Shown here piece by piece: positions 33,498 through 42,235 of a DNA stretch of 64,000 nt. Made by a program: the position numbers and the translations under genes. Source of the stretch: Sinomicrobium weinanense. GTDB taxonomy: Bacteria; Bacteroidota; Bacteroidia; Flavobacteriales; Flavobacteriaceae. The stretch spans positions 1 to 64,000 of the forward strand of contig NZ_JAHKRR010000007.1 in NCBI RefSeq assembly GCF_018863395.1, read 5' to 3'. Numbering within the stretch: position 1 is the stretch's first letter; every line of letters starts with the position of its first letter. The notes beneath the pieces were generated by a model that ran no database searches, had not been told where the DNA came from, and was given only the letters and a program-made list of their open reading frames with translations.

Positions 33498-34820
33498 ATG
33501 GATATTACAAGAGAGCACATTGATGAGTTGAATGCAATAGTAAAAGTTGCAATTAACAAGGACGATTACAGCGACAAAGTAGCTACGGTCCTCAACGATT
33601 ACCGCAAGAAGGCAAACATCCCCGGGTTCAGAAAAGGACACGTGCCGCTGGGGCTGGTGAAGAAGCAATATGGAAAAGCGGTTCTGGTAGATGAAGTAAA
33701 CAAACTTTTACAGGATGCCCTTGATAAGTATCTGACCGAGGAAAAGCTGGACGTGCTCGGCAACCCTCTGCCCAAGGCCCAGGAAGATTTTAACTGGGAT
33801 GCAGAAGATTTTTCGTTTGAATTTGAACTGGGGCTCGCTCCGGAATTCGAAGTCACCCTCAAAGGAAAGAAAGCGATCACCCAGTACCATATCGTTGCAG
33901 ACGACAAAATGCTCAACGAACAAGTAGAACGCATCCAGAAACAATACGGAAAACTCGTTTCCAAAGACACTGTGGAAGAAGGCGACGAAATTACCGGGAC
34001 CTTTACCAGTGAAGAAAAGGAAATAGAGAACAAGGCCACTTTTTCGCTCGACAAGATCAAAGGAAAAAGGAACCTCAATAAATTTACAGATGCCAAAGTC
34101 GGCGATGTTCTGGAACTGAAGACCAAAAGTCTCTTCCAGGACGACCACGACCTGATCACTTTCCTGAAAGTGAGCCACGATGAAGCCCACGATCTGGATA
34201 TCGCCGTAAGTTTTAAAGTAGAGGAAATAAACAAAAGGGAACCCGCGGAACTCAACCAGGAACTCTTCGATAAACTTTTCCCTGACGGAAGTGTAACTTC
34301 AGAAGAAGAACTGCGCACCAAGATCAAGGAAGATTCCGAAAAGCAATTCGAACAGCAGGCCGATCAGAAATTGCTGAACGACATTACAGAATACCTGGTG
34401 GATAGCACCAAATTTGACCTCCCCGGAGAATTCCTCCAGAAATGGATACAGCAAACCGGCGAAAACCCCCTCACCGAGGACGAAGCCCGGGAAGAATATG
34501 AAAAATCGGAAAAAGGCCTCCGTTATCAGCTTATCGAAGGAAAGATCATCCAGGAAAACGAACTGCAGGTAAATTTTGACGAGCTGAAAGACTTTGCCAA
34601 GGATTTCATCAAAATACAAATGGCCCAGTTCGGGCAAACCAATCCTTCCGAAGAAGAACTGGACAGTATAGCGGCCAGGATACTTTCTAACCAGGATGAA
34701 GTAAAACGTCTCTCCGAACAGCTCATGAGCCAAAAACTGCTCAATCTGTACAAGGAAAAAGCCAACCTCAAGACCAAGGAAGTCACTTACGAAGACTTCG
34801 TCAAGGAGGTTTATCAATAG
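33498..34820 (+). CDS. tig: Trigger factor (ribosome-associated chaperone)
   Basis: A 440-residue trigger factor. The N-terminal ribosome-binding domain contains the signature GFRKGHVPLGLVKKQYG (family GFRxGKxP). The central PPIase-like domain is degenerate, and the C-terminal helical chaperone domain extends to EVYQ. It binds nascent chains at the ribosome exit tunnel. It is followed by clpP and clpX, the conserved bacterial order tig-clpP-clpX, though the gaps here contain palindromes that may alter coupling. Length is typical (about 440). Confidence 0.95.
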   Translation: MDITREHIDELNAIVKVAINKDDYSDKVATVLNDYRKKANIPGFRKGHVPLGLVKKQYGKAVLVDEVNKLLQDALDKYLTEEKLDVLGNPLPKAQEDFNWDAEDFSFEFELGLAPEFEVTLKGKKAITQYHIVADDKMLNEQVERIQKQYGKLVSKDTVEEGDEITGTFTSEEKEIENKATFSLDKIKGKRNLNKFTDAKVGDVLELKTKSLFQDDHDLITFLKVSHDEAHDLDIAVSFKVEEINKREPAELNQELFDKLFPDGSVTSEEELRTKIKEDSEKQFEQQADQKLLNDITEYLVDSTKFDLPGEFLQKWIQQTGENPLTEDEAREEYEKSEKGLRYQLIEGKIIQENELQVNFDELKDFAKDFIKIQMAQFGQTNPSEEELDSIAARILSNQDEVKRLSEQLMSQKLLNLYKEKANLKTKEVTYEDFVKEVYQ

Positions 34821-34825
34821 GTAAT

Positions 34826-34912
34826 TCAGTGATCGTATTCGGTAGTCGGTGATCAGTAACAAATGCCGATCACCGACAACGGATTACCGAATACCGAACA
34901 CCGATCATCAAA
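34826..34912. repeat. Intergenic palindromic word repeat between tig and clpP
   Basis: Left arm words TGATCG, TATTCGGTAG and TCGGTGATC are mirrored by GATCACCGA, ATTACCGAATA and CCGATCATC. The arms are made of variants of ATTCGGT/CGGTGATC. No gene is present. Confidence 0.65.
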
Positions 34913-34942
34913 GTCCGGAAAGACAAATAAAATAACTATATT

Positions 34943-34975
34943 TAAGGCGTTAAATTGTACGGATTTAACGCCTTA
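34943..34975. promoter_or_regulatory. Perfect hairpin in the clpP leader
   Basis: TAAGGCGTTAAAT and ATTTAACGCCTTA form a perfect 13-base inverted repeat with a 7-base loop. It is 22 bases before the clpP ATG and is not followed by a T tract on the plus strand. It could be an operator, an attenuator or a weak terminator. Confidence 0.6.
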
Positions 34976-34997
34976 TTATATAAAAAACAAAACGACT

Positions 34998-35675
34998 ATG
35001 GATTACAACAAGGAATTTAAAAAATACGCCATACAACACCACGGAGTGAACAGCATGTATTACGACAAGATCGTAAGCCGGATGGCTCCTCCGGTAGGTA
35101 TGACGCCGAATATCATCGAAGAGCGCCAGATGAACGCCGTGGCCATGGATGTCTTTTCCCGCCTTATGATGGACCGGATCATATTCCTCGGCACACCGGT
35201 AGACGATCAGATCGCCAACATTATCCAGGCACAGTTATTGTTCCTTTCCAGTGTAGATTCTTCCAAAGACATTGAAATATACATCAATTCTCCCGGAGGA
35301 AGTGTTTATGCCGGGTTGGGTATCTACGATACTATGCAGTTCATAAAACCCGATGTAGCCACGATCTGTACAGGCATGGCCGCCTCCATGGCTGCCGTAT
35401 TGCTCTGTGCCGGAGAAAAAGGAAAAAGAAGCGGCCTTACCCACTCCAGGGTGATGATCCACCAGCCCCTCGGAGGTGCACAGGGACAGGCCAGTGACAT
35501 AGAGATCACGGCCAGGGAGATCCTGAAACTCAAAGATGAACTGTACAAGATCATCGCCAGTCATTCCGGACAACCTTACAAAAAAGTCAACGAGGACAGT
35601 GACAGGGATTACTGGATGAAAGCCGAGGAAGCCAAAGAATACGGCATGATCGATGAAATATTGGTAAGAAGTTAA
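34998..35675 (+). CDS. clpP: ATP-dependent Clp protease proteolytic subunit
   Basis: A 225-residue ClpP from the ATG at 34998 ([20 protein letters not shown]). An upstream frame to 34863 runs through palindromic repeats and is rejected. The catalytic triad is visible: Ser in [13 protein letters not shown], His in [11 protein letters not shown], and Asp in the terminal region. The [20 protein letters not shown] block forms the handle region. It forms a 14-mer barrel working with ClpX, encoded next. Confidence 0.97.
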   Translation: MDYNKEFKKYAIQHHGVNSMYYDKIVSRMAPPVGMTPNIIEERQMNAVAMDVFSRLMMDRIIFLGTPVDDQIANIIQAQLLFLSSVDSSKDIEIYINSPGGSVYAGLGIYDTMQFIKPDVATICTGMAASMAAVLLCAGEKGKRSGLTHSRVMIHQPLGGAQGQASDIEITAREILKLKDELYKIIASHSGQPYKKVNEDSDRDYWMKAEEAKEYGMIDEILVRS

Positions 35676-35751
35676 AGGTTGCAAGTTGTAGGTTATAGGT
35701 TACAAGTTAAAGGTTAAAAATACAACCTGCAACTTGTAACCTGCAACCTGA
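35676..35751. repeat. Intergenic palindromic word repeat between clpP and clpX
   Basis: Several variants of AGGTTGCAAGTT/AGGTTATAGGTTACAAGTT on the left face TACAACCTGCAACTTGTAAC and CTGCAACCT on the right. The composition is low-complexity but strictly palindromic. It lies between two core genes of one operon. Confidence 0.75.
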
Positions 35752-35770
35752 TACCACAAACTACATTATT

Positions 35771-37003
35771 ATGGCAAAAGAAGAATTAGAATGCTCGTTT
35801 TGCGGAAGGAAAAAACCGGAGACCAATTTACTGATCGCCGGTCTGGATGCGCATATATGCGACAGGTGTATAGAACAGGCCCATAGCATTGTACTGGAAG
35901 AGATCAAGCAATCCCAGACGGAAGAACTCTCTGCCGAGTTGATACTGAAAAAACCCCATGAGATCAAATCCTTTCTGGATCAGTATATCATAGGGCAGGA
36001 TGTTACCAAAAAGGTAATGTCCGTCGCGGTCTATAACCATTACAAAAGGCTGCTGCAACCCGTTACCAAAGACGATATTGAGATCCAGAAGAGCAATATC
36101 ATCATGGTAGGGCAAACAGGTACCGGAAAGACCCTGATGGCCAGAACGATCGCCAAAATGCTCAATGTGCCCCTGGCCATTGTAGATGCTACGGTACTTA
36201 CCGAGGCCGGATATGTGGGAGAAGATGTGGAAAGCATCCTCACCCGCCTGTTACAGGCCGCCGATTACAATCTCGAAAAAGCAGAAAGAGGCATTGTCTT
36301 TATCGATGAGATCGACAAGATCGCCCGGAAAAGCGACAATCCTTCCATCACCAGGGACGTCTCCGGAGAAGGTGTGCAGCAGGCATTGTTAAAACTGCTG
36401 GAAGGAACCACTGTGAACGTTCCGCCCAAGGGAGGAAGAAAACACCCGGACCAGAAGTTCATCGAAGTGAATACGGAGAACATCCTGTTCATCGCAGGAG
36501 GTGCGTTTGACGGTATTGAAAAAGTCATTACCAAGCGCCTCAATATGCAAGCCATTGGATATAACGCTTCCAGGGAAGAGGAGGTCATCGATGAAGAAAA
36601 CCTGCTTCAGTATATCATACCGAAAGACCTTAAAGAGTTCGGGCTCATCCCCGAGATCATCGGAAGGCTGCCCGTGCTCACCCACATGAATCCGCTGGAT
36701 GCCGAGGTACTGAGGGCCATTCTCACCGAGCCGAAGAATGCTATCATAAAGCAATACAGCAAGCTCTTTGACATGGACGATATTACCCTGGATATCACAG
36801 ACAATGCTCTGGATTTTATCGTGGAGAAGGCCATGGAATACAAACTCGGGGCCAGAGGACTGCGATCGCTTTGCGAAACCATCCTTACCGATGCCATGTT
36901 CGACCTACCCAGTTCCGATGAAAAAACATTGGAAGTAGACCGCGAATACGTCAGGGAAAAACTGGCAAAAGCGAAGGTAAGCAAATTAAAAGCAGCTTCT
37001 TAA
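35771..37003 (+). CDS. clpX: ATP-dependent Clp protease ATP-binding subunit ClpX
   Basis: A 410-residue ClpX. The N-terminal zinc-binding domain has C-S-F-C-G...C-D-R-C, followed by the AAA+ module with Walker [17 protein letters not shown], Walker [13 protein letters not shown], the GYVGEDVES pore loop, an arginine-finger region EIIGRLPV, and sensor 2 LGARGLRS. It unfolds substrates and feeds them to ClpP. It follows clpP by 95 bases containing a palindrome. A nested palindrome/terminator follows. Confidence 0.97.
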   Translation: MAKEELECSFCGRKKPETNLLIAGLDAHICDRCIEQAHSIVLEEIKQSQTEELSAELILKKPHEIKSFLDQYIIGQDVTKKVMSVAVYNHYKRLLQPVTKDDIEIQKSNIIMVGQTGTGKTLMARTIAKMLNVPLAIVDATVLTEAGYVGEDVESILTRLLQAADYNLEKAERGIVFIDEIDKIARKSDNPSITRDVSGEGVQQALLKLLEGTTVNVPPKGGRKHPDQKFIEVNTENILFIAGGAFDGIEKVITKRLNMQAIGYNASREEEVIDEENLLQYIIPKDLKEFGLIPEIIGRLPVLTHMNPLDAEVLRAILTEPKNAIIKQYSKLFDMDDITLDITDNALDFIVEKAMEYKLGARGLRSLCETILTDAMFDLPSSDEKTLEVDREYVREKLAKAKVSKLKAAS

Positions 37004-37029
37004 GCACTTAAACTTTCAACATATATAAG

Positions 37030-37168
37030 AAGAGGCGGCCTTTTAAAAAATATTTTCGTCACCCTGAACTTGTTTCAGGGTCTCATCTCAATGGTCAGAT
37101 CAGCAGGATGGGATTCTGAAACAAGTTCAGAATGACGGTTTTTCAAATTTTTTAAAAGGCCGCCTCTT
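37030..37168. terminator. Nested inverted repeats, bidirectional terminator between clpX and the convergent GH3 gene
   Basis: The outer 22-base arms (37030-37051 and 37147-37168; AAGAGGCGGCC...) match perfectly. Inside, CTGAACTTGTTTCAG (37064-37078) and CTGAAACAAGTTCAG (37116-37130) form a second perfect 15-base pair. The inner part resembles a repeat with ACCCTGAACTTGTTTCAGGG. The outer hairpin, with A and T tracts, would stop transcription from both convergent genes. Confidence 0.75.
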
Positions 37169-37189
37169 ATTTTTCTTTCCCTCTACACC

Positions 37190-38746
37190 CTAAACGTTAA
37201 TACTGTCCCCTTCCGAAGCAGGCTGAGACCATGCACCATTCATCCCCAGCATTTCCTCCAGGTAATTCCTTTGGTTAGACAGCCGTGGCACCTTATGCTG
37301 CCCGCCCAGCTTGTTATAGGTCTTGAGCCAGTCGTAGAACAGCCCCTTCCGGGCGATATTTATCCTGGGCATATTGAGTGTCATATTGTTGTATCGCTTG
37401 GCTTCGTAATCTGAATTCAGCGACTTCAATCCTTCGTCCAGCAGTTTTATAAAATGGTCTATATTTTCAGGATGTTTGCGAAATTCGATGAGCCATTCGT
37501 GCCCTCCTTTTTCCTTTCCGTTCATAAATATCGGAGCCACGGTATAGTCTACGATCTCACAACCGGATTCCTCACACGCCTTTTTAAGGGCCTCCTCCGT
37601 GTTTTCTATGATAAGCTCCTCTCCGAAGACATTGATAAAATGCTTTGTACGCCCGGTTACCTTGATCCGGTAGGGTGAAGTACTGGTAAACCGCACCGTA
37701 TCTCCTATAAGATATCTCCACAATCCGGCATTGGTCGTGATAACGATGGCATAGTTCTTACCGGTCTCCACTCCCCACAAGGGCACGACCTCCTGACGGT
37801 CTGTCCCGAAGGTATCCATCGGGATAAACTCGTAGAATATACCATAATCCAGCATCAGCAGCAGCTCGTCAGAATTATTCCGGTCCTGGATAGCAAAGAA
37901 ACCTTCCGAAGCGTTGTATATTTCGTAATATTTGAAGCTGTCCCTCGGAAACAGTCTTTTATACTGGTCGCGATAGGGATTGAAATTCACACCACCGTGA
38001 AAATACACCTCGAGATTGTCCCACACTTCAAACAGGTTTTCCTTACCTGTCTTTTCCAGTACCCGGTTAAGCAAGACCAGCATCCAGGAAGGTACCCCGG
38101 CCAGGCTGGTAACATTTTCCTCTATCGTTTCATTGATAATCGCTTCCAGCTTGGTCTCCCATTCGTCCATCAGGGAGATCCTGTTGCTGGGCGTACTGCT
38201 CATTTCGGCCCAGAACGGAAGGTTATCGATAATGATTGCAGACAGGTCACCAAAAAAAGTGTTGTTGTCCTCGTACAGGGATTTGCTTCCTCCAAGCCTC
38301 AGGCTCTTGCCTGTAAAGAGTTTGGAGTCTTCGTTATTGTTAAAATACAACGATAACATATCCTTTCCGGCCTTGAAATGGCAATCTTCCAGGGATTCCG
38401 TGCTCACGGGGATAAACTTGCTCTTGGCATTGGTAGTACCACTGCTCTTGGCAAACCATTTTATGGGGGTAGGCCAGAACACATTGGGTTCCCCCCTCCT
38501 GGAACGTTCTATGTAAGGTTCTATGTCCTCGTACTTGCTTATAGGGACATTCTCCTTAAAACGTTCGTAGTTGGTCATGCCCTCAAACCCGTATTTCTTA
38601 CCTATATCCGTGTTCCTGGCAGTAATGAGCAGTTGATTTAACAGTTCTACCTGGACCTCTTCCGGGTATTTCAGGAAAAGTTCCATTTGGTAAAACCGTT
38701 TTTTCAGCCACCAGGAAGCTATGGAATTAAACAGCGGAATCGGCAT
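37190..38746 (-). CDS. GH3-type acyl-acid adenylating/amido synthetase family protein
   Basis: A 518-residue protein of the GH3 auxin-responsive-promoter family, part of the ANL adenylating superfamily. Visible motifs are KWFAKSSGTTNAKSKFIPVS (phosphate-binding loop), YFHGGVNFNPYRDQYK, EIYNASEGFFAIQD, and VTGRTKHFINVFGEELIIEN (hinge and C-lobe). Plant homologues conjugate acids to amino acids. Bacteroidetes members are widespread but their substrate is not known. It is convergent with clpX and divergent from the DUF2797 gene. Cytoplasmic, of normal length. Confidence 0.88.
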   Translation of the reverse strand: MPIPLFNSIASWWLKKRFYQMELFLKYPEEVQVELLNQLLITARNTDIGKKYGFEGMTNYERFKENVPISKYEDIEPYIERSRRGEPNVFWPTPIKWFAKSSGTTNAKSKFIPVSTESLEDCHFKAGKDMLSLYFNNNEDSKLFTGKSLRLGGSKSLYEDNNTFFGDLSAIIIDNLPFWAEMSSTPSNRISLMDEWETKLEAIINETIEENVTSLAGVPSWMLVLLNRVLEKTGKENLFEVWDNLEVYFHGGVNFNPYRDQYKRLFPRDSFKYYEIYNASEGFFAIQDRNNSDELLLMLDYGIFYEFIPMDTFGTDRQEVVPLWGVETGKNYAIVITTNAGLWRYLIGDTVRFTSTSPYRIKVTGRTKHFINVFGEELIIENTEEALKKACEESGCEIVDYTVAPIFMNGKEKGGHEWLIEFRKHPENIDHFIKLLDEGLKSLNSDYEAKRYNNMTLNMPRINIARKGLFYDWLKTYNKLGGQHKVPRLSNQRNYLEEMLGMNGAWSQPASEGDSINV

Positions 38747-38814
38747 TTTTTGTGTATTTTTACAGTCCTTATTCTAAATTGGTTGGCAATAAAAATACTA
38801 AAAAACTTTAGACC

Positions 38815-39609
38815 ATGTACCAAGGTGCCCTTATAAAAATGAAGACGGAATATACCGCTCCTATCAATTATTACCTGGTGTTCAGGAATGATTTTATCCA
38901 TATGAACCAGCTCCTGGACCGGGAGATCAAACTGTCTTTTGTTTCTTACGAGTGCCTTAACTGCCATCTCGACAAGCCCATTTACCGGCAGGGGTTCTGC
39001 AAAAGCTGCTTTTTTGAAACAGCATCTGCCGGAGAATGGATCATCCGTCCCGAATTGAGCAAAGCACACCTGGATGAGGAAGACCGGGACTTGGCCTTTG
39101 AAAAGGAAATGCAATTACAGCCGCACATCGTGTACCTGGCCCTTTCAAGTGATGTAAAGGTCGGAGTTACCCGTAAAGCCCAGGTTCCCACACGGTGGAT
39201 AGACCAGGGAGCACACCAGGCCATAGAAGTGGTGGAGGTTCCCAACCGCTACCTTGCCGGGATCACTGAAGTAGCCCTGAAAGAGCATATGACCGACAAG
39301 ACCAACTGGCGTAAAATGCTCACCAATGAGCTTATAGAGGCCGACCTTGTCGCTGAAAAAGACCAACTGGACGATTTTATCCCCGAAGAAGTAAAACCCT
39401 ATTACCTGGATACCAATCAAAAGATCTATGACCTCGAATATCCCGTACTGCAATACCCGAAAAAGGTAAAGAGCCTTAACCTGGACAAAACCCCTGAATA
39501 CAGTGGAGTCCTGAAAGGAATAAAAGGGCAATACCTCATTTTCGAAGACAATACCGTGTTTAATGTAAGGGGAAGTGAAGGGTATGTGGTTAACCTGGCT
39601 GTTAACTGA
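38815..39609 (+). CDS. DUF2797 family protein with zinc-ribbon and GIY-YIG-like segment
   Basis: A 264-residue protein matching DUF2797. The N-terminal region is followed by a zinc-binding C-L-N-C...C-K-S-C pair (about 45-70), and then a GIY-YIG-like core H-I-V-Y-L-A-L-S-S-D-V-K-V-G-V-T-R, with RWIDQGA following. The catalytic residues of GIY-YIG nucleases are only partly recognisable, so nuclease activity is not certain. Function is unknown. It is divergent from the GH3-family gene with a 68-base AT-rich gap. Confidence 0.82.
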   Translation: MYQGALIKMKTEYTAPINYYLVFRNDFIHMNQLLDREIKLSFVSYECLNCHLDKPIYRQGFCKSCFFETASAGEWIIRPELSKAHLDEEDRDLAFEKEMQLQPHIVYLALSSDVKVGVTRKAQVPTRWIDQGAHQAIEVVEVPNRYLAGITEVALKEHMTDKTNWRKMLTNELIEADLVAEKDQLDDFIPEEVKPYYLDTNQKIYDLEYPVLQYPKKVKSLNLDKTPEYSGVLKGIKGQYLIFEDNTVFNVRGSEGYVVNLAVN

Positions 39610-39644
39610 GTATCGGCTTCGGAAGTGTGAATACCCCTCTGCCT

Positions 39645-39776
39645 TTACTTCGGCTATGCTCAGCAACCGCGGCATCTCCCCCAGAGGGGAGAGAAAATTA
39701 CCAGATGCTTGGCAACAAGAGTTGTTAATAAATCAAAAACTTGTACTGAACCCGCCTGCACTGAGCTTGCCGAAGT
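39645..39776. repeat. Inverted pair of CTTCGGC...GCTCAG repeats
   Basis: ACTTCGGCTATGCTCAG at 39647-39663 and CTGAGCTTGCCGAAGT at 39760-39775 are inverted copies of the interspersed family. CTCCCCCAGAGGGGAG lies between them as a small hairpin. The region separates the convergent DUF2797 and LytTR genes and probably acts as terminator. Confidence 0.6.
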
Positions 39777-39794
39777 GTCGAAACATCGTAAATC

Positions 39795-40526
39795 CTAAAG
39801 CCCCAATCGTTCCATAAACTCTGCTTTATAGCTCTCCCCGATTGGGATGCGGATATCTTCTATAACCACCTTGTTTTTCTGGATAGATTTTATATACCCT
39901 ATATTGATAACGAACGACTTGTGAACACGTAAAAACTGCCCTTCCGGCACTTTTTCCATAAAATCCTTAAAACTCAGGAGGGTGAGTATGGGTTTATTGG
40001 TGCCGGTTATATGAATTTTAAGGTAATCCTTCAGCCCCTGAACATAGGTAATATCATCTATGTTGATCCTTACGTTTTCGTAATCGGCTTTGACAAAGAT
40101 ATATCCCGACTGTGTATCCAGTATTCCTCCGGAAGGCGATATGTGTAGTTTCATTTCCATGTTTTTTTCTTTATAACTCATCAGTTCTTTGGCCCGGACC
40201 ACTGCTTTTACAAAACGGTGATACGGTATGGGTTTTACCAGGTAATCCACGGCGTTGAGCTCAAATCCTTCTATGGCATACTGGGCATATGCCGTAGTAA
40301 AAATAAAAAGCGGCCTGTTGTCCATGGAATGAATAAATTCTATGCCGCTGATCTGTGGCATTTCTATATCAGAAAAGATCAGGTCCACCTCCTTTTCCTT
40401 GATCACAGCAATGGCATCGAGGGCATTGGTGTAGGTCCCCACGACCTCCAGAAACTGTATTTTTTCGCAATACCCCTTGAGCACATCAATGGCCAGGGGT
40501 TCGTCGTCGATAATTACACATTTCAT
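39795..40526 (-). CDS. LytTR-type response regulator
   Basis: A 243-residue response regulator. Receiver domain with acidic pocket C-V-I-I-D-D-E-P-L, phosphoacceptor Asp in LIFSDIEMPQISG, and conserved Lys in YLVKPIPYHRF. A C-terminal LytTR DNA-binding domain (about 140-243) contains FVKADYENVRINIDDITYVQ, GLKDYLKIH and FLRVHKSFVIN. It pairs with the histidine kinase directly upstream (75-base gap) and controls an unknown regulon; the neighbouring Kelch/DUF4907 genes are candidates. Confidence 0.93.
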   Translation of the reverse strand: MKCVIIDDEPLAIDVLKGYCEKIQFLEVVGTYTNALDAIAVIKEKEVDLIFSDIEMPQISGIEFIHSMDNRPLFIFTTAYAQYAIEGFELNAVDYLVKPIPYHRFVKAVVRAKELMSYKEKNMEMKLHISPSGGILDTQSGYIFVKADYENVRINIDDITYVQGLKDYLKIHITGTNKPILTLLSFKDFMEKVPEGQFLRVHKSFVINIGYIKSIQKNKVVIEDIRIPIGESYKAEFMERLGL

Positions 40527-40600
40527 TCATTCTTTTTTATCGTTAGAATCAGGTCAGTACTTATCCCCGTATCATCGGGATGGAGTGCCCGGTGATCATT

Positions 40601-41857
40601 TTACCCGGCATGAAAACTTATACTTTCGGCCGTTTCATGGCCGGTAAATTTTAAAGTCAGGCTCACCGTAAAATGTTCCCCATCATCCTCTATATCCAGT
40701 TTATGGGAATCCGGATACAGCAGTTCGAGCCTGTTTTTGATGTTTTGCAGGCCTACCCCGGAACTTTCACTGTCCTTTTTATGCCTCCCGATAATATTTT
40801 TTATATAGAAATGGATGGAGTCTTCTTTTATGGTAATCACAGTCCTCACCACGGTTTTTCCGGTATAATCGGTGCCGTATTTGAACGCGTTTTCTATAAA
40901 TGAAATAAACAACAGGGGCTGTATCTTCTTATCTTTTTCATCCCCGTAGATATTAAGTGTTACCTGCTCGCCATTGGACAATCGCAAACGCTGCAGTTTT
41001 ATATAGTTCTTGATATATTCCAATTCTCTGGCCAGGGGAACATATTCCCGGTTAGCTTCATACAGCATATACCGCATAAGGTCTGAAAGCGTGATAACAG
41101 CTTCCGGAGTGTCGTTGGATTTCTTTACCGACAGGGAGTATATACTGTTGAGCGAATTGAACAGGAAATGCGGGTTTAGCTGCGCTTTCAGGAATTGCAG
41201 TTCTGAAGTGATCTTTTCGGACTGCACCTGGTTCCGGATAGCCTCTCCCCTTTTCCATTCCATATAGATCTTTATCGCCGCTCCTATAACAAAGTACATC
41301 CCTAACACACCCGCAGCTCTCAGAGACATGATAAAACGCATCTTCCAGGTATTAAATTCCGGAGGGATCTGTATTTCCACATTTTCCGCTCCGTGCCTTA
41401 AAAACCTGCGCCTTATCATAAAGGGTGGCCCCGGCATTATGTCTTCTCCTTTATGGGTACGGGCATATATGGAATCTGTTTCCATCGGAACAGTAACTTC
41501 CGGAGCCAACGAGTCGTTTTTTATCATTGCGGGTGTGGCAGACACCACTACCGCTCCCGGAGGCGGGGAATCTAGCCGGATGATAAAGGTGCTGAAAACA
41601 ATGATCACCAAAGAGATCAACACATATTTCGGCAATTTCTTCTTTAGCAGGAACCTGGGCACCAGGAATGCATAATTGAAATAGAACAGCCCTATATTCA
41701 GTAAGGTCCTGTAAAGCGATCGATACAATATTTCCTTGGGGATATATCTTATTTCGGAATACACCTGGTAATTGAGTACCATAAAGAAAAACAGCCATAT
41801 ACTAATATGCATGGCTATTTCTTTCAGCACTTTTCTGTTTAAGATAGCGACGCCCAT
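40601..41857 (-). CDS. LytS/YehU-like sensor histidine kinase
   Basis: A 418-residue kinase with several N-terminal membrane helices, a periplasmic loop rich in Pro/Arg (about 100-170), another helix, and then the His_kinase domain with LKAQLNPHFLFNSLNSIYSL (phosphoacceptor His). The ATPase part has N-box FIENAFKYG and the GVGLQNIKNRLELLYP motif. It is expected to sense an envelope signal and phosphorylate the adjacent LytTR regulator. The upstream gene (DUF4907) ends 8 bases before its start, so these genes form one operon. Confidence 0.93.
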   Translation of the reverse strand: MGVAILNRKVLKEIAMHISIWLFFFMVLNYQVYSEIRYIPKEILYRSLYRTLLNIGLFYFNYAFLVPRFLLKKKLPKYVLISLVIIVFSTFIIRLDSPPPGAVVVSATPAMIKNDSLAPEVTVPMETDSIYARTHKGEDIMPGPPFMIRRRFLRHGAENVEIQIPPEFNTWKMRFIMSLRAAGVLGMYFVIGAAIKIYMEWKRGEAIRNQVQSEKITSELQFLKAQLNPHFLFNSLNSIYSLSVKKSNDTPEAVITLSDLMRYMLYEANREYVPLARELEYIKNYIKLQRLRLSNGEQVTLNIYGDEKDKKIQPLLFISFIENAFKYGTDYTGKTVVRTVITIKEDSIHFYIKNIIGRHKKDSESSGVGLQNIKNRLELLYPDSHKLDIEDDGEHFTVSLTLKFTGHETAESISFHAG

Positions 41858-41865
41858 TTTCCCTT

Positions 41866-42201
41866 TTATTCAGCTAAATCTAAGCATTTTATCTGTACGT
41901 GAAGCGCTTTTAACTCTTCCTTAGTAATTGCAGGGTGTTCATTTCTAAGCATTTTCCGTTTGACGAGAGCAGCTACCGCCTTTGCATCATCATAAGAACA
42001 GAAAGGGGATATTTGCTGTATGGAAGGGATCATATCCTGGCGGATAAGTACCTTGCTATCATTTTTTACCAGATAGCCGTAACCTCCCGGGACTTCATAA
42101 ACTTCTACGGTGATCCCCTCTTTTTTTCCGGGGTATAACAAGACCATTCCCGCAATACCGATCGCCAGGATAATCCCTGGTATTAAAATGCTCTTTCTCA
42201 T
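41866..42201 (-). CDS. DUF4907 family membrane-anchored protein
   Basis: A 111-residue protein with an N-terminal membrane helix (ILIPGIILAIGIAGMVLL) and a small periplasmic domain: V-E-V-Y-E-V-P-G-G-Y-G-Y-L-V, Q-D-M-I-P and F-C-S-Y-D-D-A-K-A-V-A. This matches DUF4907, whose function is unknown. It lies between a Kelch lipoprotein and the histidine kinase in one minus-strand operon, the same set as in other Flavobacteriia. It may serve as part of the sensing apparatus; this is inference. Confidence 0.8.
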   Translation of the reverse strand: MRKSILIPGIILAIGIAGMVLLYPGKKEGITVEVYEVPGGYGYLVKNDSKVLIRQDMIPSIQQISPFCSYDDAKAVAALVKRKMLRNEHPAITKEELKALHVQIKCLDLAE

Positions 42202-42235
42202 GCTTTCTCATTTCATTAACCTAGCAATATACGGA

